Notes under the pieces: model-generated
What the model was told of the DNA's origin: nothing
The model's database searches: none
What the model saw: the letters and a program-made list of their open reading frames with translations, nothing else
Program-made: the position numbers and the translations under genes
Shown here: positions 1-9,237 of the stretch, piece after piece
Layout of the letters: each line of letters begins with the position of its first letter
Position numbering within the stretch: the stretch's first letter is position 1
From: Vibrio zhanjiangensis
GTDB lineage: Bacteria > Pseudomonadota > Gammaproteobacteria > Enterobacterales > Vibrionaceae
NCBI RefSeq assembly: GCF_030161235.1
Contig: NZ_BSPW01000077.1
Coordinates: 1-64,000, forward strand
Direction: 5' to 3'
Length of the DNA stretch: 64,000 nucleotides

Positions 1-120
1 CCTCATTTTACGGTGGAAACTTTACCACCTAATTTGGTGTCCGGGATCATTAAACCACTACATAGGCTGGTCAATAAAATATAGGAAACATTACAATAAT
101 ATCTCCTATTTAGGTTTAGT

Positions 121-471
121 TTAAAAAGGCATGACACCCATTTTGATACCTTTTATATCTTGTGAGTTACTCCAGTAATTACATGTTGGCGTAACATTGA
201 TATCAACAGAATTTTGTTTAGATGTGTAGGCGGTTAAAGCAAAACTTACCATTTCTTTAAAGTTAGGAGCTGTACTATCGATTGCTAGGCGGCGTGTAGA
301 AGCACAAGCGGGCATGCCTGATTTATCACCGTCAATATCAATAAATAGGATGCTATTGGCTCCACTATAGTAGATCCCAGCACCTACTATGGTCCTATTT
401 CGATAATAATCTTCGGCTAATACATTCGTGGTAATAACTAGACCACATAAAATAAAAAGTAATTTTTTCAT
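121..471 (-). CDS. Small secreted two-cysteine protein (1 of 4)
   Basis: 116 residues. An N-terminal Sec signal (MKKLLFILCGLVITTNVLA, cut before EDYY) predicts export to the periplasm or beyond. The mature part has a Cys in PACAST, then about 30 residues with an FALTAYTSKQNSVDI helix-strand segment, then a second Cys (TPTCNYW) and a hydrophobic tail. The same arrangement recurs in the next three genes, so I read them as diverged paralogs. It is the last gene seen of a minus-strand series downstream of the CDI-like toxin/immunity genes. Function is unknown; a disulfide between the two cysteines is inferred. Confidence 0.75.
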   Translation of the reverse strand: MKKLLFILCGLVITTNVLAEDYYRNRTIVGAGIYYSGANSILFIDIDGDKSGMPACASTRRLAIDSTAPNFKEMVSFALTAYTSKQNSVDINVTPTCNYWSNSQDIKGIKMGVMPF

Positions 472-502
472 CGTTGTTTCATTATTGTAAAAGAGTTTAG
501 TG

Positions 503-868
503 CTATTTAATATAAAGCGCAGTTAGCTGACAGACGATATCATTGCCTCCGGTCGGAACACTGCGATCATCCACTTCCATTTTTATCGATTTTCCTGTTG
601 TCCATGCCATTAACAAAGATGACAACAAGTGGCTGTCTTCCTTTAATAGATCAGCCGCATCCTGACGACAAGCTGTATCACCCCAAGGCGCAGGGTTTAC
701 ATACACTCTGATCGTATCTTGAGTATTCGGTGATGCTGGGCGATTCGATGATATTGGGTGTATCTGAGTAATGGTAACATCACGGTTAGTATGACCTGCA
801 TATGCCATACCTGGGAGCAAGGCTAGAATAAAGCCTAATAACTTTGTAATATTAGTTCTATTATTCAC
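503..868 (-). CDS. Small secreted two-cysteine protein (2 of 4)
   Basis: 121 residues with a signal peptide ending PGMAYA, cut before GHTNRD. The mature part has Cys in DTACRQD, then the segment SSLLMAWTTGKSIKMEV, then Cys in DIVCQLT and a short tail ending LYIK. The L-x-A-[YW]-x-x-G-K-x-I core matches genes 1 and 3 of this array. The gap to gene 1 is 31 bp, which fits one operon. No family name recognised; enzymatic motifs are absent. Confidence 0.75.
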   Translation of the reverse strand: MNNRTNITKLLGFILALLPGMAYAGHTNRDVTITQIHPISSNRPASPNTQDTIRVYVNPAPWGDTACRQDAADLLKEDSHLLSSLLMAWTTGKSIKMEVDDRSVPTGGNDIVCQLTALYIK

Positions 869-878
869 AGTCTAATCC

Positions 879-1214
879 CTAATATGTAGATTTGAGATTG
901 ACATATGACAATTCACATTTGGGATGACCTTCCTTTATTCTTAGCCCTATTTTTTTACCTGCCATATAAGCAGATAAGAGACTAGAATAAATATGTGATG
1001 CATTTGCAGCATTAGGATTGAGGGTAAAATAAACACCAGATACTGTCTGACAATTAGCCTTTCTTTCATCTAGCGGTGTACCAATATAAATATCCCCTTC
1101 AGCATTTGTATACAATGTTTCTATGGTTGATATACATCCCCAAGTGGTACATTGATCTGCAAATGAAAAAGTTGAAAAAAATATCAACAGAAATGGTAGT
1201 AGCTTTAATTTCAT
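879..1214 (-). CDS. Small secreted two-cysteine protein (3 of 4)
   Basis: The open frame extends upstream to 1268, but the start chosen is the Met at 1214, where a clean signal peptide begins (MKLKLLPFLLIFFSTFSFA, cut before DQCTTW); this gives 111 residues and removes the overlap with gene 4. It has an extra N-terminal Cys pair (CTTWGC) and the family core: Cys in ANCQTV, SSLLSAYMAGKKIGLRI, Cys in HPKCELS, then a short tail. It is the clearest representative of the shared pattern. Function unknown. Confidence 0.75.
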   Translation of the reverse strand: MKLKLLPFLLIFFSTFSFADQCTTWGCISTIETLYTNAEGDIYIGTPLDERKANCQTVSGVYFTLNPNAANASHIYSSLLSAYMAGKKIGLRIKEGHPKCELSYVNLKSTY

Positions 1215-1246
1215 TATATTGTTCCTAAATTTATGTACGAATTTAA

Positions 1247-1582
1247 TTACCAATAAACACCAAACCAATTAAACCCTTGAAAAGTACTGTTGGTACTATT
1301 AAAGGGTGCACAAGTCCCCTCAACAGAAAAAGTAACAGGTTTAGCTTGAGCCTTAGCCGTCAAGTAACTTGAAAGAGCAGCCCGACAAGACTCTGGCGTA
1401 ACTCCATATTTTTTTTCACTAATATTGCACGCATACCACCATGCTCCACCGCTCCCCTGATATAATCCCAATGTGCCGTCTTTGGTTACAAAATGATAAG
1501 GGAAGTTTTTTGAACAAGTAGAAGATTGTGCTTGTACCGAAAAACTAAAGATAGTCAGCATTGCTAAAGCAAATACTCTCAT
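1247..1582 (-). CDS. Small secreted two-cysteine protein (4 of 4)
   Basis: 111 residues with a signal peptide ending SFSVQA, cut before QSSTCS. The mature protein carries Cys residues at STCSK and YACNIS, then the core: Cys in PESCRAAL, SSYLTAKAQAKPVTFSV, Cys in EGTCAPF and an aromatic tail ending FGVYW. It is the first of the four in transcription order and is separated from the immunity gene by a hairpin terminator, so the array may have its own promoter. Confidence 0.75.
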   Translation of the reverse strand: MRVFALAMLTIFSFSVQAQSSTCSKNFPYHFVTKDGTLGLYQGSGGAWWYACNISEKKYGVTPESCRAALSSYLTAKAQAKPVTFSVEGTCAPFNSTNSTFQGFNWFGVYW

Positions 1583-1646
1583 AACGTGTATTCCTTATAG
1601 ATTTACAGCATTCAATAGCGCAGAAATGTTTTTATTTGTTATCCAA

Positions 1647-1678
1647 AAGTGTTCCACCAAATAATGGGTGGAACACTT
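1647..1678 (-). terminator. Hairpin terminator after immunity gene
   Basis: A 12-bp perfect inverted repeat (AAGTGTTCCACC / GGTGGAACACTT) with an 8-nt loop, followed on the minus strand by TTTTGG. It sits just past the stop of the Imm49-like gene and would separate it from the small secreted protein array. Confidence 0.65.
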
Positions 1679-1694
1679 GTTAATAACTAAGAGG

Positions 1695-2552
1695 TTATTT
1701 TAAATACACATAAGTTGGTAAATAGCCCGATTCAAAATCGAGGGTAAAACCGAATTTTTCATAGGCATATCGAGCAGCCGTTAACAAAGGCAAAGACACA
1801 TAACCTTGGAACCGGCCGCTGAAATCCTCATCATGCGTCCACCACTCTTTGTGCATTTCGAGTGCTCGATGCATAGCGTTGCGATAGCCTTCCTGATCTT
1901 GCTGATGAACTGCTCGCATGACATCAAAAAAACCTAGCGTGATAGTAATACAATGAAAAGGCACCCACTCTCCCAGAGTAGAAGTATCTTTATTTTCGAT
2001 AAGCTCAGTCAGCTGTTCAATGGCTGCGGAAATATCATCGCTTGTCTTAAGGCCAAGCATATGCAAAACAATTTCACAGTGCAGCGAACTGTTAATTCCA
2101 AGAAATTCTACTTGGTTACTGTCCAATAGTGCCATCAATGCATTCAGATCATGGTATCGCCCTGCAATAATGGTTATGTAAACCATGTTAAGCCAGTCAG
2201 GTGATGGGATATGTTGCTTTTTGCCTCTCGCCGGTACTTCAAAGTCGACACCTTGATAGGCAAAAGACACCACATCGCCTTCAGGCTGAGTCAGTGTGCG
2301 CTGCCATAAGGTTAAGTATTGCTGGGCAGACAATACATGCTCTGTCACCTCTTGCTGTGAGATTGAAGGCAAGTGATGGCCTATCGCAAATAACTTAAAC
2401 TGATCTTCATAGCCAGTTTCAAAACCAAAGCGCGCTTTGATTTCATCTTCTAAGGCATTTTGGTTGATTTTGAGGAAACTTTTCAACGTCGCGTCATAGA
2501 CTCGCTGTTTACCTTTCAAATTTCCTACATGCGACTTTAATGCTTTTCTCAT
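1695..2552 (-). CDS. Imm49-like immunity protein
   Basis: 285 residues, no signal peptide, largely helical and cytoplasmic. The position is diagnostic: the start overlaps the stop of the upstream toxin gene by 4 bp (ATGA), as in toxin/immunity pairs. The C-terminal half has the pattern I associate with the Imm49 family: a long helical region, a run like GYVSLPLLTAARYA, and a final ESGYLPTYVYL. Known for the family: Imm49 proteins are predicted to neutralise polymorphic toxins. Inferred: this one protects the producer from the C-terminal domain of the 2549-6766 protein. The family name comes from pattern memory, not a search. Confidence 0.7.
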   Translation of the reverse strand: MRKALKSHVGNLKGKQRVYDATLKSFLKINQNALEDEIKARFGFETGYEDQFKLFAIGHHLPSISQQEVTEHVLSAQQYLTLWQRTLTQPEGDVVSFAYQGVDFEVPARGKKQHIPSPDWLNMVYITIIAGRYHDLNALMALLDSNQVEFLGINSSLHCEIVLHMLGLKTSDDISAAIEQLTELIENKDTSTLGEWVPFHCITITLGFFDVMRAVHQQDQEGYRNAMHRALEMHKEWWTHDEDFSGRFQGYVSLPLLTAARYAYEKFGFTLDFESGYLPTYVYLK

Positions 2553-5500
2553 AGCGATGCCGTGACCTCGAACTTAACATTGTTAGTGCGTTTAATACTA
2601 CCATCTTTATTAAAGATAAGCTCAGCGCCACGGTACTCAATATAATCACTCCTACCAGAACGCTGATATTCTTTTAAGAGATCAAGCGTTTCACCCAACT
2701 GCTCCGTTTGATTACGATAGCTTGAATCAAGATCATACTTGTTACTTTCCATCGCTCTATCATACCTTGTTTGCATATTAGCCCAAATGGCTTTGTGATA
2801 TTCATCACTACCTTGCCTAGCATCAATGATATTACCTTGCTCATTGGTGCCAACTTGACGGGTGCCGTAATGCGGTTTGCCAATACTGGCTTTACTTTCG
2901 CCACTAATCAGCTTTTTCACGCCAAACTTATCCACCACCTCATAAAGGCCATCCAGCTGTCCTTGTTCTCCGCGCCCAGGAACTTCAAAAGCCAAAGGTC
3001 TAACCGAGACAAACTCAGAGCGGATATTATGCTCAAAGCGGGCCACACCTAACGCATTGCCTAGATTTCTGACTTCAGCATCTAACGCCAGAACTTGATC
3101 ACGATTTTGGGCAAAGTTTTCGCGCCTTAGCTTCTGCGCGAGTGCATACTTTTCTTTTCTTAAATCAATGGCACGTTCCACCGAGAACATTTGTCCGTCT
3201 GGTGGTAGCTTCACCTCTCGCTGCATAAAATCAGCCATATCTTTTTGCGCATCGATACCCAAGTCGATATCGCGTTTGTTTATATGATACTTAGGATCAT
3301 CGGGTATATTAGCTTGTCGTTTTTCGATTCTTTGCCAATAACCTTGACCGACAATTGTGTATCCGTTCTCGCGCTGCTGAGCATAGCGTTCTGGACTAAT
3401 CGATGTTTTGGGGTTCTTCTGAACATATCTGAAGTAATCTCCCATATCAGGAAGGCCATCGGAACTGATGTCATCAAAGGATACTTTGCCCGTTTTTAGA
3501 GCTTGGTAGGTTTCATTATCAAATTTTGTCGACCAAGTATCATAGTTTTCATTGCCACCTTGCTCACGGTAGAATTCATACTGATTCTGTTTAAATTTGA
3601 TATTGTTGCTGATCTGTCTAAAGACATCACTCGCAACCTGATCACCTTGCATCGAGAACCTATGAGCAAGGTAGCCGGCGATTTCATCGACCGATGCTTG
3701 TTTTAATACTTCTTTGCTAACCGCTGTGACGGCCCCACCGATTGTAATACTAACGGCTGTTTCAAAGCCAAACTGCAAGGCAAGATTGATCATCTCTTGT
3801 TTGGCGGCTTCTTTTTCAGCTGCATTGCCACTGGTATACATGTGGTAGAGCTTTGACCCCTTCTCAAAGGTCTCTGGCACTGACATGACAAATTCTTTGG
3901 CTGTGTACGCTAGCATCATAGAAGAAAGCAGAGCCATGGACTCCTCTGATGCAAGTAGTACTAAAAGAAGCTGAAGAGCATTGTTTTCTGCCGCATTACC
4001 TGCTGTTGATATAGCAATATCAACATTTCCACCAAAGGCAAACACAGTCACACCCGCCATTAAACGCGAGATATCAGCCCCTCTAGCTCGCAAGCTTAGT
4101 AGCTCAGCTTTTAATGCTTCAGGGGACAAATCCGTTGCTCCTTGAGATTGAATATGATCGATAAGCTCTCCAGCTACGGCTTTAGTGTCAGTTTCAAGCT
4201 CAGTAATGTCTTCTAAATAGGTTTTAGCAACATATTCACCGATCACACCACCTGCAGCGCCCGATGCACATCCAGTGCGATTCGCATCACTATTGCCGCC
4301 ATTAATACCTGAAATTGCAGTACCGAGCCCGCAGCCTAATGCGGCATGTACGATATATTGTGTTGCAGTATCAATGTCTGGTGCTTTGCCATCGGCTGTA
4401 CTTGCCGCCTCTCCGATATCGTTAGCCAGCTCTTTACCAATACGCATTACAGCAGACATAGCAAGGCTTTGCACAAAAGCGTCACCAAATTCGTCAAGGC
4501 TATGGCCATTGGCAAGTGCTGAAATACCTGTCGTGACGGTTGAGTTAATCACCTGCATTATGGCTTGAGCCGCAAGCTCATTGCCCGCGCCAACAGCAGC
4601 ATCAACCACATCACTTAGCGATAGTTGAGCCCCGTTTTCTCCGCCAAACATAGGGATATCTAAACCACTTAACACACCTGCGGTTACCATACTTGTCGCA
4701 AGGTTCGTTAGTGTCTGTTTTGACGCCAAATGCTTCATGGTCTGATTAACATCAAACCCATTGGCAAGCAGACTCGATGATGTTTGCACTACCAAAGCGC
4801 CAAAACCTGCATTTACTGCCGCAGCGAGCGCCACGTTAGAGATAGTAATCGTCGCACCCGCACCAGGCCCAGCGATTGCAAGACCACCAGGGCCCATCGC
4901 AACGGCCATAGCGATAGCTAAGATAGCCATAGCCGCAGGGCTTAGTCCTGACTGATCGTAATCCCATTCTTTCATGACTAGCTCAACAGATTCCCAATCT
5001 ATGTCGCTATATTCAGGGTTGTTACGAATTTCCTGCATCCAAGCCAAATCTGAGCTTTGCGCCAATTCAGCCAGCGTTTGGTCAAGATCTTTTGAACCTG
5101 AGGCAACCTGAATCCTGACTCCTGTCGAGGCATCAAGGAATAAACCGCCGCTATTGACAAACTCGGAGTAATAAGCGACTTCTCGTTGATAACCATGACC
5201 TTTATGCCTGTAGGCTAATGATCCTTCAGACGAACTTGAATAACTGTAAGACTCCAGCAACTTTGCCAGCTCAAAATCAATCGCCCCATTTTCAGCAATA
5301 ATTTTTGACATGCCTTTGTTGTCAACGGTTACCGCTTCAAGTAACACATTGCCGTGCACCGTAGAAAGCAGCATACTTTGCCCAGCTTTTAGCAAGGTAC
5401 GAACAATTTTTGCTTCTGTACCGCTTTCCGCTTCACTCTCTTTAGTACCGAAAACTCCGCCACTTTCAGCCTCGAATTTGCGATCAAACGACTTGAGATC

Positions 5501-6766
5501 AGCAGCACTTTTTAGCGTAATACCATGACCCGCAAGGATTTGCAGTAGTCCTTGGCTTTGGATTTCTGCTCCCTGTATAAAAACTTGCCCACCGGCAATC
5601 AATGACAAGGTGTCAACCGCAGAAAGACTCGTTTGTAAGTTAACTAGGGACGACTCACTATCGGACCAACGCTGACCTGACTCCGCACGCTGGTCTTTTC
5701 TCGCCTGAGGAACAAGAATAATGTTGCCATTCGCTCGGATCTTCATTTCACCTTGAGAGCTAAACTCGCCGCCGTGGGTCACAACATCCGTTGCTGAGGA
5801 AATGTTAAGGCTACCTAGCGCAGAAATGCTGCCAATTTGATTAAAGGTCTCGGAAAAGCCATGACCATAGTCAAGTCTGGTCACTAAGGTGTTGTTGGTC
5901 AGTTTATTGGCAATAAGAGTCACGTCATCGCCAGTAATAGTACCAGATAAGTTTTGTAACTCGCGTCCTGTTCGAATCGTAAACTCTTGACCACTAATAT
6001 GGCCTCTGGTGTTAATAAAGTCTTGCTCGACATCAATAAGCGCTTTGTGCTTAAACTCAACTCGGCTACCATCAATCACAAAAGTTTGAGTATTAATTTC
6101 GGCACTCTCTGCCACAAACGTGGATTCAAGTAATTGCTGCTCTTCTATCGTCGCTGATGTTAAGTATAAAAATGGCACCAAGTAATTTTGGCCATTGATG
6201 TCACGGATTTCTGGCCAAACAACGTCTTTTGTTAGCGCATTGATTTGCGCTTGAGTTAAACGTTGTCCGAGTTGATAATTATTTTGCTTGGCAATATCCA
6301 CCGCATTTTCATACAGTTTTTTCGTTTGTTCGTTGTAACTTGAATAGCCAGGTTTACTCAACCAGCTTTTATTCAATATTTGCTGCATCTGCTGGCGAAT
6401 AACACCGCGCTCAACATAAGGTGAACCAAAACGCGGAGGTAAACTGGTTAATTCAATATCCTGCTCTGATTCAGGCTGGTAGCCAGGGATCAATTCCGGG
6501 CGGTCTGCTCTAAGAAGTGTAAAAAAGTGGCCAAAACCATCAAATACACCCAGTTCATTCTTCTCTAACGCACCACGGTAAAGGTATTCATCCACCGACT
6601 CCATTAATTCATAACGGGCACTGTAGGTTATAGCCGATTGAATGTCTTCTAGCGCCACGCTGGTTTTGATGGATGCATACACAGGAAATGATAACTGTGT
6701 TAACAAAGTTGCAAGCAACGCATTCGAGGTTACTTTTTGCCACAAAGGCGATTTTATTGTGCTCAT
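2549..6766 (-). CDS. CdiA/FHA-type exoprotein, toxin-bearing half
   Basis: 1405 residues. The N-terminus looks like a signal sequence (hydrophobic stretch ending FPVYA). Residues about 190-600 hold beta-helical hemagglutinin-type repeats, beginning near a YLVPFLYLTSATIE segment like the FHA-2 part of CdiA. Residues about 610-800 are glycine/alanine-rich and resemble DUF637. An AENN motif at 926-929 resembles the VENN pretoxin boundary. The C-terminus is likely the toxin: Asp1272 (QLDG) followed by Glu1290-x-Lys1292 (GESK) resembles a PD-(D/E)xK nuclease core. The region after AENN is about 476 residues, longer than a usual CdiA-CT. It lies 15 bp after the TPS-domain gene with an AAGGCAG ribosome site, so the two are co-transcribed. 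How this half leaves the cell is unclear because it lacks its own TPS domain. Confidence 0.75.
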   Translation of the reverse strand: MSTIKSPLWQKVTSNALLATLLTQLSFPVYASIKTSVALEDIQSAITYSARYELMESVDEYLYRGALEKNELGVFDGFGHFFTLLRADRPELIPGYQPESEQDIELTSLPPRFGSPYVERGVIRQQMQQILNKSWLSKPGYSSYNEQTKKLYENAVDIAKQNNYQLGQRLTQAQINALTKDVVWPEIRDINGQNYLVPFLYLTSATIEEQQLLESTFVAESAEINTQTFVIDGSRVEFKHKALIDVEQDFINTRGHISGQEFTIRTGRELQNLSGTITGDDVTLIANKLTNNTLVTRLDYGHGFSETFNQIGSISALGSLNISSATDVVTHGGEFSSQGEMKIRANGNIILVPQARKDQRAESGQRWSDSESSLVNLQTSLSAVDTLSLIAGGQVFIQGAEIQSQGLLQILAGHGITLKSAADLKSFDRKFEAESGGVFGTKESEAESGTEAKIVRTLLKAGQSMLLSTVHGNVLLEAVTVDNKGMSKIIAENGAIDFELAKLLESYSYSSSSEGSLAYRHKGHGYQREVAYYSEFVNSGGLFLDASTGVRIQVASGSKDLDQTLAELAQSSDLAWMQEIRNNPEYSDIDWESVELVMKEWDYDQSGLSPAAMAILAIAMAVAMGPGGLAIAGPGAGATITISNVALAAAVNAGFGALVVQTSSSLLANGFDVNQTMKHLASKQTLTNLATSMVTAGVLSGLDIPMFGGENGAQLSLSDVVDAAVGAGNELAAQAIMQVINSTVTTGISALANGHSLDEFGDAFVQSLAMSAVMRIGKELANDIGEAASTADGKAPDIDTATQYIVHAALGCGLGTAISGINGGNSDANRTGCASGAAGGVIGEYVAKTYLEDITELETDTKAVAGELIDHIQSQGATDLSPEALKAELLSLRARGADISRLMAGVTVFAFGGNVDIAISTAGNAAENNALQLLLVLLASEESMALLSSMMLAYTAKEFVMSVPETFEKGSKLYHMYTSGNAAEKEAAKQEMINLALQFGFETAVSITIGGAVTAVSKEVLKQASVDEIAGYLAHRFSMQGDQVASDVFRQISNNIKFKQNQYEFYREQGGNENYDTWSTKFDNETYQALKTGKVSFDDISSDGLPDMGDYFRYVQKNPKTSISPERYAQQRENGYTIVGQGYWQRIEKRQANIPDDPKYHINKRDIDLGIDAQKDMADFMQREVKLPPDGQMFSVERAIDLRKEKYALAQKLRRENFAQNRDQVLALDAEVRNLGNALGVARFEHNIRSEFVSVRPLAFEVPGRGEQGQLDGLYEVVDKFGVKKLISGESKASIGKPHYGTRQVGTNEQGNIIDARQGSDEYHKAIWANMQTRYDRAMESNKYDLDSSYRNQTEQLGETLDLLKEYQRSGRSDYIEYRGAELIFNKDGSIKRTNNVKFEVTASL

Positions 6767-6781
6767 TTAACCAACTGCCTT

Positions 6782-9106
6782 TTATGCTTTAAAATTTGGA
6801 TTAAGGATAAAGAAGGTGATTCCAGAGTTAATAATTGGAATATACTTACTTGGCTTTGGCTTAGGTACAGGTTTATCTGATGTAGCATATGGGCCAAAAA
6901 TAATATCGCGCATATTCACGTTCCATTTACCAAAGCCTTGGTTTATATGGCCATCAACATAAAACACAAATGGAAATTGCGCCGTTACCTCATTTTTGGT
7001 TAAATCAGTCCTAGATGTGGTCCAGTGATCTGTTTTTCTCCTAATACATTTGCGCCAGATTTTTTTGGTACAATAAGTTCTGCTGTGATGAGTCACGGTT
7101 GTGGTTTCCCAGATATCACGTAAACTTAAGCCTTCCATCCAGACATTATTTACTGTTCCTACCACATCTTTTTTCACTTCAACTGCACTGTGCTCGTTGT
7201 TAAGGGACTGAGATGATAAAATCAGACTCCCTCCAGTATTAATTCTGGCTTGGGGAGATAAGGCCTTAATATATTGGTGATATTTTTTTATTGAAACATC
7301 TTGCGGGTTAGATCTTCTAATACAAAACCTACCGAAAATATACCTTTCACAGGTAGAACTTCTGGGTACATCTTCAGTATAAGTAAAAGTATCGGCCCAT
7401 AAATAATAGCGTTCATTGTCAATTAAAGGCGCTTCGATTACTGTATTCCCAGTCCAAGATTCAGCAATGGATGACATGTTCCAAAAACGCTCTTTAAGTC
7501 TAAGATCTAAAGTATTTTCTGCTGATACAATAACTTGGCTGCTTTTATTGTATTCAAGTAACAGTTCAGGAACCTCAACTGACTGACGTTCAATATGGTA
7601 TGGATTACCATTAGTAAATTGATTCGCTTCAATGCGGATGTTCTGTCCCAGAATAAAGGCCTCAAGTGTTGCTACTTCAACTGGCATCATTGTTTCTGGT
7701 GGCGGCGGTACCGATAAACGCGCACCAACTCGCTTTTCATTTATTGAGCTAGCTCTGGAAAGTGCCTGTACTCCCGCTGTAGCAGGGTCATCTTTTGGCA
7801 AAAGTCGAAATGGGTATAGCGAACCATTTACTACATCATGGTCTGACTTTAGCAAAATATTTTCACTCAGTAACACACCGCCAAACTGGTTTCTGATCTC
7901 TTCTTCACCATTGATATAAATATCGCGCGATGCTTCAACATCACCTTCGTTTACCACTTGCCGAGCCGATAAATAAACGCTTTCTCCCAAAATTGCACCG
8001 GTACTTTCAACGGTACCGACAGCAGCAATATTTATCTCGGCAGCACGGATATTATCAATGCCAAACCGAGCGACTCCACCTTCAGGAATGATGCGTATAT
8101 CTTGGGTAGATTCAAGGTCGACCTTATTGGCAGCAATAATTTGGTCATAGATGAGGATGTCACCATTAGATTTGACATTAACTGACTCAAGAGGAACGAT
8201 AGATTGATTGTTGTAGCGGCCAACATATGTCCATGCGCCATTGGCGAGAATACGGCCATCTATTGACACATCACCTTGCGCGTAGGTCGATTCTAGATGT
8301 AAGTTTCCAACTGCAATATCAGCATTCGAAGTTAAAGTAAGCGCAGTACCGGAAAAGGTATTAAAACTGGCATCTGACTGGCGGTCACTGTAACGAAATG
8401 CATTATCTCCCACTATAATTTGCACATCTCCATTTGAGACCTGCAAGGTACCAGCGGTATCGATTTCTTTTACTTCTTTATTAGCGCGTGTTACCACTCG
8501 ACCTTTCATATTGGTAGTGAAAGGTGCATCGATAGTCACTTTTCCTGCAGCCAGATCAACCAAGCTACTCTGGTTTGCTGAAAAACCTAAGCCAGTGACC
8601 GAAATTTCACCTGAAGATAAAGCGATACTGGTTAACTCACCACTCTCATAGATCCCCTCGCCTGTAGCTAAGGTAACTCGCTCAGCATTAGTCACAGAGC
8701 AACCGTCACAACGTATGCCTTTAGGCGCCAGAATGACAACATCTGCCGCTCGCCCTTCAACTTTAATCTCAGAGAATGAAGCTATCTGATTAGCATTTAA
8801 GGCAAGGACAATTGTTTGAGCGGGTGAACCCGAAAGCTTAGGATTCATTTGAAGTGAATTGGCAAGTACTAAAGTTTTATCTTTTGTATCAAGCTCACTG
8901 AACGTATTCAGTGAATAGCCATACTCGTTGGATTTAGAAATTTTTACCAAATATTTTGTCGAGGTTTTAATGATATCAGGAGTATTCGCCCCAGAACCAC
9001 TTAGAGGTGTTGTGACACCCGCATGAACACTAAAACCTGCAAACAAAGTCAGCAAAGCAAAGCGACACATCACTATTTTCACAACAGGAAAAATTTTATT
9101 TTTCAT
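6782..9106 (-). CDS. TPS-domain filamentous hemagglutinin-like protein
   Basis: 774 residues. A signal sequence ends near residue 29 (FSVHA). It is followed by a two-partner-secretion domain with variant landmarks: NPKL at 88-91 (usually NPNL) and APKGI at 127-131 (usually NPNGI), then C133 and C136 as in the usual CxxC after that motif. Beta-helix-like repeats follow to about residue 450. Late segments have paired cysteines (CERYIFGRFC, CTKKIWRKC) and the protein ends without a toxin domain. In CdiA proteins this half and the downstream 1405-residue half are one polypeptide; here a stop and a new ATG separate them. The TpsB/CdiB pore gene is absent from the window. Confidence 0.75.
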   Translation of the reverse strand: MKNKIFPVVKIVMCRFALLTLFAGFSVHAGVTTPLSGSGANTPDIIKTSTKYLVKISKSNEYGYSLNTFSELDTKDKTLVLANSLQMNPKLSGSPAQTIVLALNANQIASFSEIKVEGRAADVVILAPKGIRCDGCSVTNAERVTLATGEGIYESGELTSIALSSGEISVTGLGFSANQSSLVDLAAGKVTIDAPFTTNMKGRVVTRANKEVKEIDTAGTLQVSNGDVQIIVGDNAFRYSDRQSDASFNTFSGTALTLTSNADIAVGNLHLESTYAQGDVSIDGRILANGAWTYVGRYNNQSIVPLESVNVKSNGDILIYDQIIAANKVDLESTQDIRIIPEGGVARFGIDNIRAAEINIAAVGTVESTGAILGESVYLSARQVVNEGDVEASRDIYINGEEEIRNQFGGVLLSENILLKSDHDVVNGSLYPFRLLPKDDPATAGVQALSRASSINEKRVGARLSVPPPPETMMPVEVATLEAFILGQNIRIEANQFTNGNPYHIERQSVEVPELLLEYNKSSQVIVSAENTLDLRLKERFWNMSSIAESWTGNTVIEAPLIDNERYYLWADTFTYTEDVPRSSTCERYIFGRFCIRRSNPQDVSIKKYHQYIKALSPQARINTGGSLILSSQSLNNEHSAVEVKKDVVGTVNNVWMEGLSLRDIWETTTVTHHSRTYCTKKIWRKCIRRKTDHWTTSRTDLTKNEVTAQFPFVFYVDGHINQGFGKWNVNMRDIIFGPYATSDKPVPKPKPSKYIPIINSGITFFILNPNFKA

Positions 9107-9204
9107 TGGTCAGTTATCATTTTATTTACGAAGGTGAGGCTGGGGATAGTTAATGGAACTTATAGTCTCCAGCAGTAAAAAGGGATTTTTATACAAAATG
9201 ACAA

Positions 9205-9237
9205 ATTCTAATCTTTTTTTATATATGTTCAACATAT
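9205..9237 (-). promoter_or_regulatory. Candidate promoter and operator of TPS locus
   Basis: On the minus strand TTGAAC (9227-9232) and TAGAAT (9205-9210) are spaced by 16 bp, a fair sigma-70 match about 100 bp before the TPS gene. A 15-bp palindrome, ATATGTT-C-AACATAT (9223-9237), covers the -35 element and could be an operator. The rest of the AT-rich 9107-9485 gap holds nothing I recognise. Confidence 0.35.

Noticed and set aside
1-60. CCACC-taattt-GGTG inverted repeat resembling the 1647-1678 terminator
   Set aside because: Only 4-5 bp arms and no T-run; too weak to call and cut by the window edge.
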